Assembly: GCA_044238735.1 (NCBI GenBank)
Contig: JBIICS010000146.1
Span: forward strand, 1-6,869
DNA length: 6,869 nt
Direction of reading: 5' to 3'
From: JBIICS01 sp044238735
GTDB lineage: Bacteria; Bacteroidota; Bacteroidia; UBA4408
The notes under the pieces were generated by a model, which made no database searches, had not been told where the DNA came from, and was given only the letters and a program-made list of their open reading frames with translations. The position numbers and the translations under genes were made by a program. Positions 5,700-6,869 of this stretch are shown one piece after another; within the stretch, counting starts at the first letter, position 1, and the number at the start of each line of letters is the position of its first letter.

Positions 5700-6638
5700 T
5701 TATTTCAAATTATTTAGTTTTGAACCTAATAAATACATTACAGCCATTCTTATGGCTACACCGTTTTCAACCTGGTTTAAGATGATGGATTGGTCGCTAT
5801 CGGCAACGTCAGAGGTTATTTCCACCCCTCTGTTTATGGGACCCGGGTGCATTATCAATATTTTTTTACTTAACGAGTCCAGTATGTTTTTATCCAATCC
5901 AAATAGCATCGAGTATTCCCGTAAACTCGGGAAAAATTTAATATCCTGTCGCTCTAGCTGAATTCTGAGCATGTTGGCTACATCACACCACTCCAGAGCT
6001 TTTCGCAAATTGGTTTCTACTTTAACACCTAGGCTTTCCATAAATCGAGGAATAAGGGTAGTAGGTCCGCAAACCATTACTTCGGCCCCTAATTTTTGGA
6101 GGCAAAAAATATTAGATAAGGCCACCCTAGAATGAAGAATATCTCCAACTATTACAATTCTTTTACCGGCTAAATCACCTAACTTTTCTCTAATGGAAAA
6201 AGCATCTAAAAGTGCCTGTGTAGGATGTTCGTGAGCGCCATCGCCTGCGTTTACAATACTGGCTTTTACATTTTTTGATAAAAACAAGCCTGCACCAGCA
6301 TTAGGGTGGCGCATTACAACCATGTCTACTTTCATGGCCAGTATATTGTTAACCGTGTCTATTAGTGTTTCCCCTTTACTAACAGAACTGGAAGAGGCCG
6401 CAAAATTGATTACATCAGCACTTAATCTTTTTTGGGCTAACTCAAAAGAGAGGCGTGTTCGGGTGGAATTTTCAAAAAATAAATTACAAATTGTTAAATC
6501 TCTTAAGCTGGGGACTTTTTTAATAGGTCGATTTATAACCTCTTTAAATTGTTCGGCAGTATTTAATATTAAACTAATATCTTCAGACGTAAGATCTTTA
6601 ATGCCAAGAAGATGATTTACACTTAGTTGTTGAGACAT
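5700..6638 (-). CDS. pyrB: Aspartate carbamoyltransferase, catalytic subunit
   Basis: This cytoplasmic enzyme condenses carbamoyl phosphate with L-aspartate to N-carbamoyl-L-aspartate in de novo pyrimidine synthesis. The length of 312 residues is standard. The carbamoyl-phosphate loop FFENSTRTRLSFE (54-66, with Ser58-Thr59-Arg60-Thr61) is intact, as are SKGET (87-91, with the mobile active-site Lys88), MRHP (109-112), GDGAHEHPTQALLD (132-145, with His138 and Gln141), GDILHSRVA (165-173), the aspartate-binding MLRIQLER (223-230) and HPGPINRGVEI (264-274). The HPGP form resembles PyrB enzymes that work without the PyrI regulatory subunit, and no pyrI is seen nearby. The ATG lies 9 nt after the pyrR stop with no Shine-Dalgarno, so pyrR and pyrB are almost certainly cotranscribed. 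Confidence 0.97.
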   Translation of the reverse strand: MSQQLSVNHLLGIKDLTSEDISLILNTAEQFKEVINRPIKKVPSLRDLTICNLFFENSTRTRLSFELAQKRLSADVINFAASSSSVSKGETLIDTVNNILAMKVDMVVMRHPNAGAGLFLSKNVKASIVNAGDGAHEHPTQALLDAFSIREKLGDLAGKRIVIVGDILHSRVALSNIFCLQKLGAEVMVCGPTTLIPRFMESLGVKVETNLRKALEWCDVANMLRIQLERQDIKFFPSLREYSMLFGLDKNILDSLSKKILIMHPGPINRGVEITSDVADSDQSIILNQVENGVAIRMAVMYLLGSKLNNLK

Positions 6639-6647
6639 ATGCTAAAA

Positions 6648-6869
6648 TTAATTGTAAAGGGCCACAATATCTTCGTTTTCATTTTCTATTTCTTTCCAAT
6701 GAACTTTAACCTTCTGACTTAATAAAGTATCTATTGTAATCCCCACGTAATCTGCCTGGATGGGCATTTCTCTCATTAAATGTCGATTAACTAAAACCAA
6801 TAATTCAATTTTTTTGGGCCTACCAAACGCCAATAATGCGTCAAAAGCAGATCGAATGGTTCGTCCTGT
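6648..6869 (-). CDS. pyrR: PyrR, pyrimidine operon regulator / uracil phosphoribosyltransferase, C-terminal part
   Basis: The last 73 codons are present; the 5' part lies beyond the right edge, with the reading frame open to it. The fragment begins at TGRTIRSA, the end of the PRPP-binding loop (usually DDVLYTGRT), and continues with ALLAFGRPKKIELLVLV, REMPIQADYVG and KVKVHWKE, all typical of the PyrR C-terminal half. Family members bind UMP/PRPP-linked signals and, in Gram-positive bacteria, pyr mRNA, and they have uracil phosphoribosyltransferase activity. Whether this one regulates by attenuation cannot be judged because its upstream region is outside the window. A TTG codon at 6833 is internal and is not the start. 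The stop lies 9 nt before pyrB. Confidence 0.93.
   Translation of the reverse strand, partial: TGRTIRSAFDALLAFGRPKKIELLVLVNRHLMREMPIQADYVGITIDTLLSQKVKVHWKEIENENEDIVALYN

Noticed and set aside
5752..6615. Two plus-strand open frames (5752-5961 and 6322-6615) opposite pyrB
   Set aside because: Both are shadows of the fully conserved pyrB coding strand, with no family motifs.
6648..6833. A separate 61-residue small protein starting at a TTG
   Set aside because: The frame is open to the window edge and continues into TGRTIRSA, the PyrR PRPP loop, so the TTG is an internal Leu codon of pyrR.

Overview
The window looks like a core chromosomal segment of a low-GC member of the Bacteroidota. Three features support this. 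The sigma-70 factor is of the short (287-residue) primary type that starts MRQLKITKQVTNRE. A secreted protein carries a C-terminal type IX secretion (T9SS) sorting domain. Start codons mostly lack a Shine-Dalgarno sequence, and the spacers hold TAnnTTTG-like promoter elements. I cannot resolve genus or family from the sequence alone. I see no phage, insertion sequence, CRISPR, tRNA or rRNA signal.

Right part (about 3604-6869, minus strand): five genes are packed head to tail with gaps of 9, 30, 19 and 4 nt, read from right to left. They are pyrR (5' end outside the window), pyrB, a single-domain STAS protein, a T9SS-exported protein and rnz (RNase Z). PyrR and PyrB belong to pyrimidine synthesis and its control, and RNase Z matures tRNA 3' ends. 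The STAS protein resembles an anti-sigma-factor antagonist, but no partner kinase is visible. The secreted protein is the odd member of this set. A promoter-like element and a perfect 10-bp palindrome sit between pyrB and the STAS gene, so the last three genes may be transcribed separately from pyrRB.

Middle (2423-3603): rpoD runs on the plus strand, divergent from a THUMP-domain RNA methyltransferase gene and convergent with rnz. The 99-bp divergent spacer holds a good minus-strand promoter candidate and an 8-bp-stem hairpin. The convergent spacer starts with a perfect 12-bp-stem bidirectional terminator; its remaining 163 bp hold nothing I can name.

Left part (1-2422, minus strand): the methyltransferase gene is followed by pfkA (ATP-dependent 6-phosphofructokinase) and then the first 18 codons of a 3-hydroxyacyl/3-hydroxybutyryl-CoA dehydrogenase-like gene. 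The 100-bp methyltransferase-pfkA spacer is unusual: a run of 9-bp tandem repeats ends 6 bp before the pfkA start codon, and a GAA-repeat tail closes the methyltransferase gene on the other side.

I did not find a clearly new system. The best leads are the repeat array in the pfkA leader, the T9SS cargo gene inside a housekeeping operon, and the dyad symmetries in the two regulatory spacers.
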